NCBI GenBank assembly: GCA_937888725.1
Contig: CALARE010000029.1
Coordinates: 1-25,831 of the forward strand
From: an uncultured Alphaproteobacteria bacterium
Lineage (GTDB): Bacteria; Pseudomonadota; Alphaproteobacteria; CAAHEQ01; UBA3637
Reading direction: 5' to 3'
DNA length: 25,831 bases
Part shown: piece by piece, positions 7,961-15,034 of the stretch
How positions within the stretch are numbered: position 1 is the stretch's first letter
Layout of the letters: each line of letters begins with the position of its first letter
Notes under the pieces: generated by a model
Database searches by the model: none
What the model saw: only the letters and a program-made list of their open reading frames with translations
Told to the model about the DNA's origin: nothing
Program-made: the position numbers and the translations under genes

Positions 7961-8032
7961 GTTGCTATCCTATCATTATTTGTTATAACAAGTGCCTGTA
8001 GCGATGGTTTATCACCACAAGTGCGTGGGTGA
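7940..8032 (+). CDS. Possible 30-aa lipoprotein ORF overlapping the terminator
   Basis: Short ORF with AAAGGAG 7 nt before its ATG. It encodes a basic start (MRVH), a hydrophobic stretch, and ITSAC-SDG, an approximate lipobox that would leave a mature peptide of only 11 residues ending SPQVRG. The threonine at -3 is not the usual Leu/Val. Both the ribosome binding site and the start codon lie inside the rpsA terminator hairpin, so the ribosome binding site may be accidental or the ORF may be translated only from read-through RNA. Its last codons are copied in the second 32-bp repeat at 8070-8101. It may not be a real gene. Confidence 0.3.
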   Translation: MRVHSFFVAILSLFVITSACSDGLSPQVRG

Positions 8033-8101
8033 TATTCACAGCCGTTTAAAAAGGAATTAATCATAAACAATGGTTTATCACCTCAAGTGCGTGGGTGATA
8101 T
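8004..8101 (+). repeat. 32-bp direct repeat pair with internal dyad
   Basis: Positions 8004-8035 and 8070-8101 match at 31 of 32 bases. Each copy holds the inverted repeat TATCACC / GGTGATA (first copy 8010-8016 and 8028-8034) with an 11-nt loop. Copies start 66 bp apart, separated by 34 bp of unrelated AT-rich sequence. They may be protein-binding sites, RNA hairpins or copies of a dispersed palindromic element. Confidence 0.7.
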
Positions 8102-8248
8102 GGGTAATCCTTTTTTACTCAGAAGGGGATGTTCGCTGTTGTGGCGTGTCCGCTGTTGGCTTGAAGTTTGCAACTATTTTATCATTATTGGTTTGTGGTT
8201 GTCTTTTCTTCTGTTTATTGACGCTTTGTGTTTTTATGCGGTTATTTT

Positions 8249-8432
8249 ATGCATACCCCCCCACGCCACCCAGCCCACGCCCGCCACACCTCACGCCAAC
8301 ACGCCAGCCACCCAACCACCGCCCACACCTCGGGCAATCGGGCAGGGGTTTGGGATACAAGTCATATGAATCCCACAGCTCCCGCTCGCCCGCCTGCCAA
8401 CCGCCGTCCACGCCACAACTCCTGCCATTCAG
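8249..8432 (+). repeat. C-rich, G-poor intergenic tract 1
   Basis: Abrupt island of C-rich sequence (plus strand) in an AT-rich gap, rich in CCACC, CCCAC and CCAGCC words. CACCTC-containing cores at 8287 and 8326 are about 39 bp apart. A 35-nt block at 8314-8348 matches 33 of 35 bases at the end of tract 2 (11268-11302), in the same orientation. Open frames across it give only Pro/His/Arg/Thr-rich, low-complexity translations and are taken as non-coding. The region 8433-8534 after it is very AT-rich. Confidence 0.65.
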
Positions 8433-8534
8433 ATTAAAAGCGTCTTTTGTTTCTCTTTAAAATATTGTTATATTTATAAATGTTTTTGAAATTTCAATAA
8501 GTTTTTATTTTTTTATTAATATTATATATAATTA

Positions 8535-8563
8535 TTGACAAATTTATTAAAGTATGTTATATT
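8535..8563 (+). promoter_or_regulatory. Strong promoter of the 759-aa orphan gene
   Basis: Perfect -35 TTGACA (8535-8540), 17-nt spacer and -10 TATATT (8558-8563, five of six), inside a very AT-rich stretch (8461-8580) that could act as an UP element. It lies about 25 nt before the start codon. Confidence 0.75.
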
Positions 8564-8587
8564 ACCTTTATCTATTAAATGGGGTGA

Positions 8588-10867
8588 ATGATGCGTATTT
8601 TATCTAAAATTGAAGAAAGAGAACTTAATAATTATCGTTTAGAGAGTCTTAAAAAACAGGCTCGCACTTTTTTAAAAGAGGCGGGGGCTGATGAAACGGT
8701 TTTGTTAGAGCTTGTACGGCTCTTTTTGTTAGCTCAAAATTATAATGCATATGCTTTGTTGCCACTTGATTTGATAAAGAAAAATTTACATTCTGTTTCA
8801 AATATGCGACAAATTGTTAAAGATTTTCGTAGCCAAGTACGCACATATGATAAAGAGATTCATCAAATTGTGTTAACGGGGATGAAAATCAGACATCACT
8901 ATCAACCCACATATCCCAGCTTTTTTGATACAAAGGATCGCATTTATGTTGAAATTCCTATGGCACACTCGGGTGGGTTATATTTAAATGAGATTATGGG
9001 TAAAATCAATGCCGATTTACCCGAAACGGAACATTTAAGTGTTGTGCAAGCAAGGGGTGCTTTTTTTGTTCAATCAGCAAAAGATAAAAAATGTACAACG
9101 CATTTGATTGGTACAAAAGCGGGACGTTTTTTTCAGAAACAAGCCAACTTTGCAGGGCAACTTTTAAATCGGGCTAATTTGTCAGAATATACGAATGAAT
9201 TTGTTCGTTTTTTGAATGCTGTACATGATTATAAGGGATATTTTACAGGGTTTTCAAAATTTAAACAGGTTGCCTCATTTAAATTCCCAAGAGCGTTGGT
9301 AACGCCTGTTTTGTTTTATGCTCTCAAAGCAAAAGGGGAGATTTTGAATGTTGCAGATTTAAATTCCCGTTTGGAAAATATTCATCAGTTTTATTTAAAA
9401 CATTATCATGATTTGCACCTAATGCAAGCAATTCATCGCGGTAATGAACAAAAAGAGGGGGCAATTGATATGCTCATTATATCAAAAAATCCCTATGATA
9501 TTGCAAAAATGAGTGCTTATGCCGATTATGCGATGAATGAGTGGGGGTCTTGTTTATCACCTGGCGGGATTAATTCCCATTATTTACCTGATGAAATTGG
9601 TAGAGGGGTTTTTGTGGTTTATGGGGTCAATTCAAAAAATCCCTCACAAAAACTATCCCGCATTAGTGTGAAACCGTATGTGAATGAAAAAGGTGATGTT
9701 TATTTTGGTCCAGGGTATATGTATGGTCTTAAAATCCCCGCTGTGCAAGAGGCGTTAAACGCATTTTTAAAACCCTATCAACCCAAATTGAGGGGTGCCT
9801 TTTCATTGCAAAAAGGGGTTTATGTAGATGCAACAACCCAAGATTATTATTTTAATATGGATGAATATGACATTTTAAAACACCAAGGGTTGGATTATTA
9901 TGAATGTGTTGAGGGTCGCACAGGGGTGGGAAATTACCGTCGTAAAAAAGTATCTTTGATGAATGACGGTTGTATAGATGCTTTTTTTGATACAAGGCCA
10001 AAGGTTAACGTTTCAACTGACGGCATTGATAAAGATGTGACCTTTTCAAATATGGATATTTTTGGGGTGTTCTGCTGTTATTATTTAACAAAGGAACGGA
10101 GCGGATTGTTGCCATACCATACTGATGAATTAAGGCTTGTTTCCTCAAATATGCGTGATTTAAAAGGAATTGATACACGTTATTTCGCCCTTGATATCCA
10201 TTTGGCAAATCACTTAAAATCATTGGATGGGATTTCTTCATGGTGTTCTGATGTGTCTTTAACAAGAACGGTTATTGAAACACCATATTTTAAAACACCT
10301 CATAAAGTTCAAAATTTTAAAGGGGGTCTTTTAACCCTTAAAACCGATTGTTTAGATTTTTCAGATATGACACAGGATATTGAACTTGGTGAGAGCGATT
10401 TGTTGGGCGTAAAAAAGATAATCCTTCCCAAAAAGGGGAATAAGGTTGAATTCCTTTTCACCAAATTGCCAAGTCAGATGTCATTTGATGCGAGCGGGAT
10501 TAAAAGATTTCGTTTGATGCCAGTTGATACGATCAAAATAAATACCTTCAATATTTCAGAAAAACTCACTGAACTATATTTATCGAATGTTGAATTTGGG
10601 GATATGGATATGTTGGATTTATCCCATTTAAACAAAGTATCATTTTCAAAGGTATCATTCGAAAATGTTCAAATGCTTCTTTTGCCTGATGAAGAAAAGG
10701 TATCATTTCATAACAATTGCAAATTCCCTAAGGGGTTAGAAAGTGGCATTGTCGCTCAAAACAATGGATATGGTTTTTCAAAAAGGGAAAGACAAATATC
10801 CAGCCATCAAAAGACGCAAACAGTCATTCAAAACCAACAACGCCATATTCAAGGATATGAGCGATAA
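8588..10867 (+). CDS. Orphan 759-aa protein with LRR-like C-terminal region
   Basis: Not recognised. Large soluble protein without signal peptide or membrane helices. Residues 1-100 are helical and charged. The middle (about 298-365) has a distinct motif block: SKNPYDIAKMS, then NEWGSCLSPGG, then LPDEIGRGVFVVYG and SRISVKPY, suggesting a folded, possibly enzymatic domain; the lone W-x-S-C cysteine and nearby acidic residues are candidates to test. Residues about 580-715 alternate short strands and leucines (for example TELYLSNVEF and LDLSHLNKVSF), resembling a leucine-rich-repeat or beta-solenoid. The tail is glutamine/lysine-rich. The gene has its own strong promoter and lies alone between two C-rich tracts, suggesting an accessory locus. 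Start: GGGGTGA precedes two adjacent ATGs (8588 and 8591); spacing favours the second slightly. An effector or surface-interaction role is only a guess. Confidence 0.8.
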   Translation: MMRILSKIEERELNNYRLESLKKQARTFLKEAGADETVLLELVRLFLLAQNYNAYALLPLDLIKKNLHSVSNMRQIVKDFRSQVRTYDKEIHQIVLTGMKIRHHYQPTYPSFFDTKDRIYVEIPMAHSGGLYLNEIMGKINADLPETEHLSVVQARGAFFVQSAKDKKCTTHLIGTKAGRFFQKQANFAGQLLNRANLSEYTNEFVRFLNAVHDYKGYFTGFSKFKQVASFKFPRALVTPVLFYALKAKGEILNVADLNSRLENIHQFYLKHYHDLHLMQAIHRGNEQKEGAIDMLIISKNPYDIAKMSAYADYAMNEWGSCLSPGGINSHYLPDEIGRGVFVVYGVNSKNPSQKLSRISVKPYVNEKGDVYFGPGYMYGLKIPAVQEALNAFLKPYQPKLRGAFSLQKGVYVDATTQDYYFNMDEYDILKHQGLDYYECVEGRTGVGNYRRKKVSLMNDGCIDAFFDTRPKVNVSTDGIDKDVTFSNMDIFGVFCCYYLTKERSGLLPYHTDELRLVSSNMRDLKGIDTRYFALDIHLANHLKSLDGISSWCSDVSLTRTVIETPYFKTPHKVQNFKGGLLTLKTDCLDFSDMTQDIELGESDLLGVKKIILPKKGNKVEFLFTKLPSQMSFDASGIKRFRLMPVDTIKINTFNISEKLTELYLSNVEFGDMDMLDLSHLNKVSFSKVSFENVQMLLLPDEEKVSFHNNCKFPKGLESGIVAQNNGYGFSKRERQISSHQKTQTVIQNQQRHIQGYER

Positions 10868-10986
10868 TAAAGGGTAATTGATAGCGACTTATCCGCTGAT
10901 ATTATTGTTCATAATCGGCAAAACGTTGTGTAAGGCATTTGTTTTGAAGCATTTGCTGTTATCTGGCTTATATCCATTATCATTAA

Positions 10987-11302
10987 AGCACTCTCAACAC
11001 AGCATCGCAACCGCTAATCGACCACACCCAACTTGGGCAATTGCTCACAACTCCCGCCAGCCCGTGGCACCACACAATCGCTCACGCCAGCTGTCCACCG
11101 CACCACGCTTACCCGCACCGCACACCTCGGGCAACCGTCCACAGCTCCACGCTTACCTGCACCGCACACCTCGGGCAACCGCCCACGCCAGCACCCGCCA
11201 GCCCCGCCGTCAGCTAGCCCACGCCAGCCACACCTCGGGCAACCGCCCACAGCTCCATATCACAGGCAACCACCGCCCATACTTCGGGCAATCGGGCAGG
11301 GG
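10987..11302 (+). repeat. C-rich, G-poor intergenic tract 2, partly tandem (44-bp unit)
   Basis: Fills most of the gap (10868-11303) between two convergent genes. Positions 11101-11144 and 11145-11188 form a near-identical 44-bp tandem duplication. TCGGGCAA cores occur at 11127, 11171, 11235 and 11284. The tract ends with the same 35-nt block as tract 1 (11268-11302). Open frames exist on both strands but are low-complexity, and unit lengths are not multiples of three. The preceding 10868-10986 holds no convincing gene. Confidence 0.7.
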
Positions 11303-11303
11303 G

Positions 11304-12284
11304 TTATCTCTCTTGGATTAAGACGTTTTGAGCCGTAAGGAGACCTTTTTGAATTAAAATATTTTTACAAATAGCGATTTTTTCTTGCAAAATATTTGTA
11401 TTTTCTGGAAATTTAAGCTGTCTAAATTTATCATAATCAGAGGCAGACCGTTCCAACACAGCGTCATAACGACCATCATTGCCGTATCTATCATAAATGC
11501 TTAATAAAATTTGTTGAAGTTCGCTAATACTCATTTTGCGAATCTTTTCATTATTTTGCATGATAAAAAAGCTCGGATTTTTATCACCCAATTTGATGCG
11601 ATAGAAATTTTGATCCAAATGGCCTAAAATAAGTGCTGTATCACCATCAACAAAGATAGCGGGTTGCGTGTTTTCAGCGTTATTGAGAACCATTTTAGAA
11701 TACGTTTCAGCTTGTAATTTAAGGAATTTTAATGCTCGTTCAGCTTGAATCCGTTTTTGAGCTTCTTGTTGCCTCAGCTCTTTAAGACGTTGTTTTTCAG
11801 CTGCCTTTTGGGCACGTTTGGCTTCTTTTTCAGCCTTTCTAGCTTTATTTTTTTCAGCAAAACGGGCTTTATCATCCATAAACTCTTTAAATTCACGCTC
11901 TTTTTTCTTTTGTTGTTCTATTTTTTCAAAGCTTGCTATGGCTTTTGCATCATCCTTTGAAACACCGCAATAAGAGGTTGTTTCTTTATTTTTTTCAACC
12001 ATAACTTTCATTTGAGAAATAATTTCTTCATTTTCAGGTGTGTTAGGAATGCGTTCTAAAATCATCTTTAATAATCTGTCGGCCTTAGGCCCTGTTACGT
12101 TTTTGCCACCATAGGGCATTTTGCCCGTACACCAGCGAATGAATGTCATATTGTTGACATTTGTGGTTCTAGCAACCATAAAATTTTTACCATCTAATAC
12201 GCCAAAACAATAGCCGTTATCAATTTTAATAATTTCTTTAAACGAACGAAAAAGGACGGTACCTGAAATTTCAACTTCTTGCAT
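11304..12284 (-). CDS. Orphan coiled-coil protein, 326 aa
   Basis: Not recognised. Three parts are visible. The N-terminal domain (about 1-115) is mixed alpha/beta with GYCFGVLDGKNFMVAR and WCTGKMPYGGKNV. A long, highly charged Lys/Glu/Ala/Arg-rich coiled coil follows (about 125-200; KKKEREFKEFMDDKARF onward). The C-terminal domain (about 200-326) includes AIFVDGDTALILGHLDQNFYRIKLGD. No signal peptide or membrane segment, so cytoplasmic. AGGAG lies 6 nt before the ATG. It is a single-gene unit, divergent from the 73-aa gene, and its 3' end abuts C-rich tract 2. The coiled coil suggests oligomerisation or a scaffold role; no pathway can be assigned. Confidence 0.8.
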   Translation of the reverse strand: MQEVEISGTVLFRSFKEIIKIDNGYCFGVLDGKNFMVARTTNVNNMTFIRWCTGKMPYGGKNVTGPKADRLLKMILERIPNTPENEEIISQMKVMVEKNKETTSYCGVSKDDAKAIASFEKIEQQKKKEREFKEFMDDKARFAEKNKARKAEKEAKRAQKAAEKQRLKELRQQEAQKRIQAERALKFLKLQAETYSKMVLNNAENTQPAIFVDGDTALILGHLDQNFYRIKLGDKNPSFFIMQNNEKIRKMSISELQQILLSIYDRYGNDGRYDAVLERSASDYDKFRQLKFPENTNILQEKIAICKNILIQKGLLTAQNVLIQER

Positions 12285-12315
12285 ATAAACTCCTATAAAA
12301 ATAAATTGAGTAGCA

Positions 12316-12344
12316 AGTGTAGCATAAAAAAATGTTTTTGTAAA
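12316..12344 (-). promoter_or_regulatory. Promoter of the coiled-coil orphan
   Basis: Minus strand: TTTACA (-35, plus-strand 12339-12344), 17-nt spacer, TACACT (-10, plus-strand 12316-12321), about 32 nt before the start codon. Confidence 0.5.
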
Positions 12345-12395
12345 GTTTTTTCAATAAATAATGTTTTCTTTTTGTTTTTTTATTATAAAAAGGAC

Positions 12396-12424
12396 TTGAA
12401 AAATAGATTTTCTTTTTCTATGAT
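12396..12424 (+). promoter_or_regulatory. Promoter of the 73-aa gene and GNAT gene
   Basis: TTGAAA (12396-12401), 17-nt spacer, TATGAT (12419-12424), each five of six to consensus. AAAGGAGG follows at once, just before the ATG at 12444, so the leader is very short (about 13 nt). Confidence 0.6.
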
Positions 12425-12443
12425 GAAAGAAAAGGAGGTTAAA

Positions 12444-12665
12444 ATGGATTTAAATTATTTAGGTGTTCCAACGCATTTAATGCCTGATACGGCGATGTAT
12501 GTCCCTATGATGCCAAAAGGGGATAATTCTTATGTGGCATATCCTGATATGGGTGAGGGAGCTTATTCTCAATCAACACCGCTGTCTCAGGTTTGTATTT
12601 CAACTCAGAATCTGGATGAAAAAGCTTTTTATCAATCTAGACAAATACACACAAATGAGGGTTAA
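12444..12665 (+). CDS. Orphan 73-aa protein
   Basis: Not recognised. Begins MDLNYLGVPTHLMPDTAMYVPMM and is methionine-, proline- and tyrosine-rich in its first half, polar in its second, with one cysteine (QVCIST). No signal peptide or membrane segment. The start is set by a near-ideal AAAGGAGG 5 nt before the ATG; a longer in-frame start at 12279 has no such signal. It is co-transcribed with the GNAT gene, whose start lies 11 bp inside it. The low sequence complexity leaves function open; its tight coupling makes it a possible partner or substrate of the acetyltransferase, which is inference only. Confidence 0.6.
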   Translation: MDLNYLGVPTHLMPDTAMYVPMMPKGDNSYVAYPDMGEGAYSQSTPLSQVCISTQNLDEKAFYQSRQIHTNEG

Positions 12666-13155
12666 TGTGCTTCTTATTCGAAAAGCAACGCTGCGAGATG
12701 CGGAAAAAATTGTTCAAATTCACGTTACAACGTGGAAGATTTCATATAGAGGTTATATTAAGGATAGCATTTTAGATAGTTCTCATTTTGATGTGAGCGA
12801 AAAAAGAATTGAAAAGATGAAAATATCTGTTGAAAAAGGGCTTGTCTTTGTTGTTGAAGATGCGGGTGAGATAAAGGGCTTTTTAGGATTGGATGATTTT
12901 AAAATCCCGCTTGCCGAAATAAAGGTTTTTTATATCTCACCGCAATCACAACATAAAGGATATGGGAAAAAGTTGCTTGACACTGTCAAGGCAGATTTAA
13001 AATCACAAGGGGTGCAAAAAATCAACCTCTTTACATTAAAAAACTATCCCGTATCCAATCAGTTTTATCAAAAGCAAGGATTTTGCCAAACAGGGCGAGA
13101 GGAATTTCTTGCTTGGGCAAATGTTTGGTGTCACGAATATGAAATAGAGCTATAA
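12655..13155 (+). CDS. GNAT-family N-acetyltransferase
   Basis: A 166-aa acetyltransferase of the GCN5-related (GNAT) fold, transferring acetyl from acetyl-CoA to an amine of an unknown acceptor. Order of elements: IRKATLRDAEKIVQIHVTTW (N-terminal strand and helix, residues 8-27), FLGLDDF, then VFYISPQSQHKGYGKKLLD (91-109) with the acetyl-CoA pyrophosphate-binding loop QHKGYG, and the late NQFYQKQGF typical of the family. The TTW...YRGYI pattern near the start resembles a common bacterial GNAT subgroup. The ATG overlaps the 73-aa gene by 11 bp, so translation is probably coupled; a longer upstream reading in the same frame lacks family similarity. Substrate cannot be inferred. Confidence 0.88.
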   Translation: MRVNVLLIRKATLRDAEKIVQIHVTTWKISYRGYIKDSILDSSHFDVSEKRIEKMKISVEKGLVFVVEDAGEIKGFLGLDDFKIPLAEIKVFYISPQSQHKGYGKKLLDTVKADLKSQGVQKINLFTLKNYPVSNQFYQKQGFCQTGREEFLAWANVWCHEYEIEL

Positions 13156-13185
13156 CGATTGCAGAGCCTTCATTTCATATCTCTC

Positions 13186-13632
13186 TTATTTCACTTCTCT
13201 TTCATTATAAAAGAGTTTTGTTTCACCCTTTAACTCCTCAACGGGTACTTCAAATAACAAATGACCATCATGCACACCTTTTTTTATTTTTAATTTTGTA
13301 AACGGTTTGATGTGATAATTTTGCAAAAATTTATCATCACTAACCCGTAAATAGGTGTTTTTATCTGTTTTTAATGTAAACTTTTGGCTGTCAAAGGGTT
13401 CAACAGTTGCATCTTGGTTTTGAACATTGATTTTAATGAGGAGGAAATGATGATTTTCTGTTGGTAAATTTTCAAAATCATTCAAAACAGTATCCCCCGT
13501 ATAGAGTTCAACTTCATCTGTTTTTGCGAACTTTTCAAATGTTTTTTTCTGTTCAATGGCGATTTGCCAATCGGCAAAAACAGTTTGAGAGAATAAAAAA
13601 ACGATACCCAGCAAAAATGATTTTAATTTCAT
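13186..13632 (-). CDS. Small secreted protein at the end of the sulfur operon
   Basis: A 148-aa protein with a clear signal peptide (MKLKSFLLGIVFLFSQTVFA, cleavage probably after residue 20), so periplasmic or secreted. The mature part is rich in short strands and charged residues, with no cysteine, and looks like a small all-beta domain. Family not recognised. Its ATG lies 1 nt after the cysN stop codon, so it is the sixth and last gene of the operon that starts at 18722. The context suggests a periplasmic accessory to the sulfotransferase or permease, by inference only. It ends 30 bp from the convergent GNAT gene; I see no clear terminator between them. Confidence 0.72.
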   Translation of the reverse strand: MKLKSFLLGIVFLFSQTVFADWQIAIEQKKTFEKFAKTDEVELYTGDTVLNDFENLPTENHHFLLIKINVQNQDATVEPFDSQKFTLKTDKNTYLRVSDDKFLQNYHIKPFTKLKIKKGVHDGHLLFEVPVEELKGETKLFYNEREVK

Positions 13633-13633
13633 C

Positions 13634-15034
13634 TTATTTCTCCAAATCTAAATAAACATAAGTCGGGTGATTATTTTTTTCTTTTGTGGAAAGCGTATCA
13701 ATCAAGCAGATGGTTGAAATCCCTTGTGCATTGATATAATCTGCCAGCGTGAATAAGGGGAGGAGATTTTCAGAATTTTCTTGATTGAAAACATCTTTTG
13801 CAATGACATTATTATCTAAAATAAGGGGCATTACAGGATAAAACTGTGTTCTTAATTCAAGTGCTTTTAATGAGCGAGCGATATGTGTCCCACCTGTAAT
13901 GACATAATTTGTCGTATTTGTTTTTATCCGTTCTTCGGCTTTATTATTTTTAAATACAGCACACCCAATGGTTTTTTTCGTCGTTTCATCAATAAAAATA
14001 CCAAAGCCATTCTTTTTAACATCATCAATATTATTAAAAACAATCGGTGCATCAAGTTGGAGTGTTGAGGGCGTTAGCTGAATCACACGTCGAATATTGG
14101 TCCCATGTTTGAACAGCATAGAGTCTGTTTTTTTATCAAAAAAAATGCTGCTATGTTTAATTTTATCCGCAATAAGAACGTCGGTATTAGCAAGGCAGTC
14201 CCCCTTTGTAATATCAACATTTTCCTCAATTGTAAAGGTGCCTGTTTCAAAAACATCTTTAACTGTAACAGTGGTATTTTGAGGGTAAACTGTTAATTTT
14301 AAAGCACTTTTTTTGTTGGGGAAGGCGGACATGTTCTTTGCATAATAATAGCGTTGATCTTTAAAGAGTTTGGATGCTAAAATATGCATAATAACCTTGT
14401 CATTTTGGCTTTCATTCATCTGATCAACAGCCGAACGTGACAAAAATTTTAAAACACAATCTGTATTATAATCTGTTACAGCACTCACAGGTACAATTTC
14501 ATAATTAAATTTATATTGGCTTAAAATTTCTTTAACACGATTTTCAAGCGGTTTGAGCAAGGATAAATCCAATTTCCCCTCTTTATCTTGGAGTAAATCA
14601 ACCTTTGTTAAAGCAATCAGCAAGTTTTTAATCTCAAATAAATTGCAAATTTCAAGATGTTTGAGCGTTTGAGGTTTAATCCCTTTAACAGCGTCAATGA
14701 CAAGAATGGCGGTGTTGACTGATGCGGCAGCAATAGCCATGTTTTTCGTATATTGTTCATGCCCAGGGCAATCCAAAATATGAAAACGAATGTCATTATA
14801 ATCAAAAAAACGATGTGCAATATCAATGGTAATTTGTTGTTCTCGTTCAGCGAGCAAGCCGTCGAGCAACATGGCAAGTTCAATTTTATCAGAGCCATTT
14901 TTTTGTGAAACTTTTAAAGCATCTTCTAATTGATCCTTTTTAACACTATTGGTGTTTAATAACAAACGCCCAATGAGGGTTGATTTCCCATCATCAACAT
15001 TTCCACAACAAATGAATTTAAAGATGCTTTTCAT
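13634..15034 (-). CDS. cysN: Sulfate adenylyltransferase subunit 1 (GTPase CysN)
   Basis: Regulatory GTPase of the CysDN ATP sulfurylase: GTP hydrolysis drives formation of adenosine 5'-phosphosulfate (APS) and PPi from ATP and sulfate in the cytoplasm. Translation-factor GTPase motifs are visible: GNVDDGKST (11-19), the switch region REQQITID (64-71), DCPGHEQ (88-94) and TKVD (143-146; the family usually has NKMD). At 466 aa it matches stand-alone CysN and has no CysC (APS kinase) extension. The start overlaps the cysD stop by one base (TAATG). APS formed here must go to an APS kinase or reductase encoded elsewhere, because neither is in this operon. Confidence 0.94.
   Translation of the reverse strand: MKSIFKFICCGNVDDGKSTLIGRLLLNTNSVKKDQLEDALKVSQKNGSDKIELAMLLDGLLAEREQQITIDIAHRFFDYNDIRFHILDCPGHEQYTKNMAIAAASVNTAILVIDAVKGIKPQTLKHLEICNLFEIKNLLIALTKVDLLQDKEGKLDLSLLKPLENRVKEILSQYKFNYEIVPVSAVTDYNTDCVLKFLSRSAVDQMNESQNDKVIMHILASKLFKDQRYYYAKNMSAFPNKKSALKLTVYPQNTTVTVKDVFETGTFTIEENVDITKGDCLANTDVLIADKIKHSSIFFDKKTDSMLFKHGTNIRRVIQLTPSTLQLDAPIVFNNIDDVKKNGFGIFIDETTKKTIGCAVFKNNKAEERIKTNTTNYVITGGTHIARSLKALELRTQFYPVMPLILDNNVIAKDVFNQENSENLLPLFTLADYINAQGISTICLIDTLSTKEKNNHPTYVYLDLEK

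Noticed and set aside
8070..8460. Overlapping open frames through C-rich tract 1, one with a hydrophobic stretch before a Pro/His-rich tail.
   Set aside because: No good ribosome binding site, translations follow the repeat composition, and several frames are open at once, as expected for C-rich repeats without stop codons.
8249..11302. Tracts 1 and 2 considered as integron attC sites or insertion-sequence ends.
   Set aside because: No attC core sites, no terminal inverted repeats, and no integrase or transposase gene is present in the window.
10878..11338. Open frames on both strands through C-rich tract 2.
   Set aside because: Low-complexity products, non-canonical start in the longest one, and a 44-bp repeat period that breaks frame.
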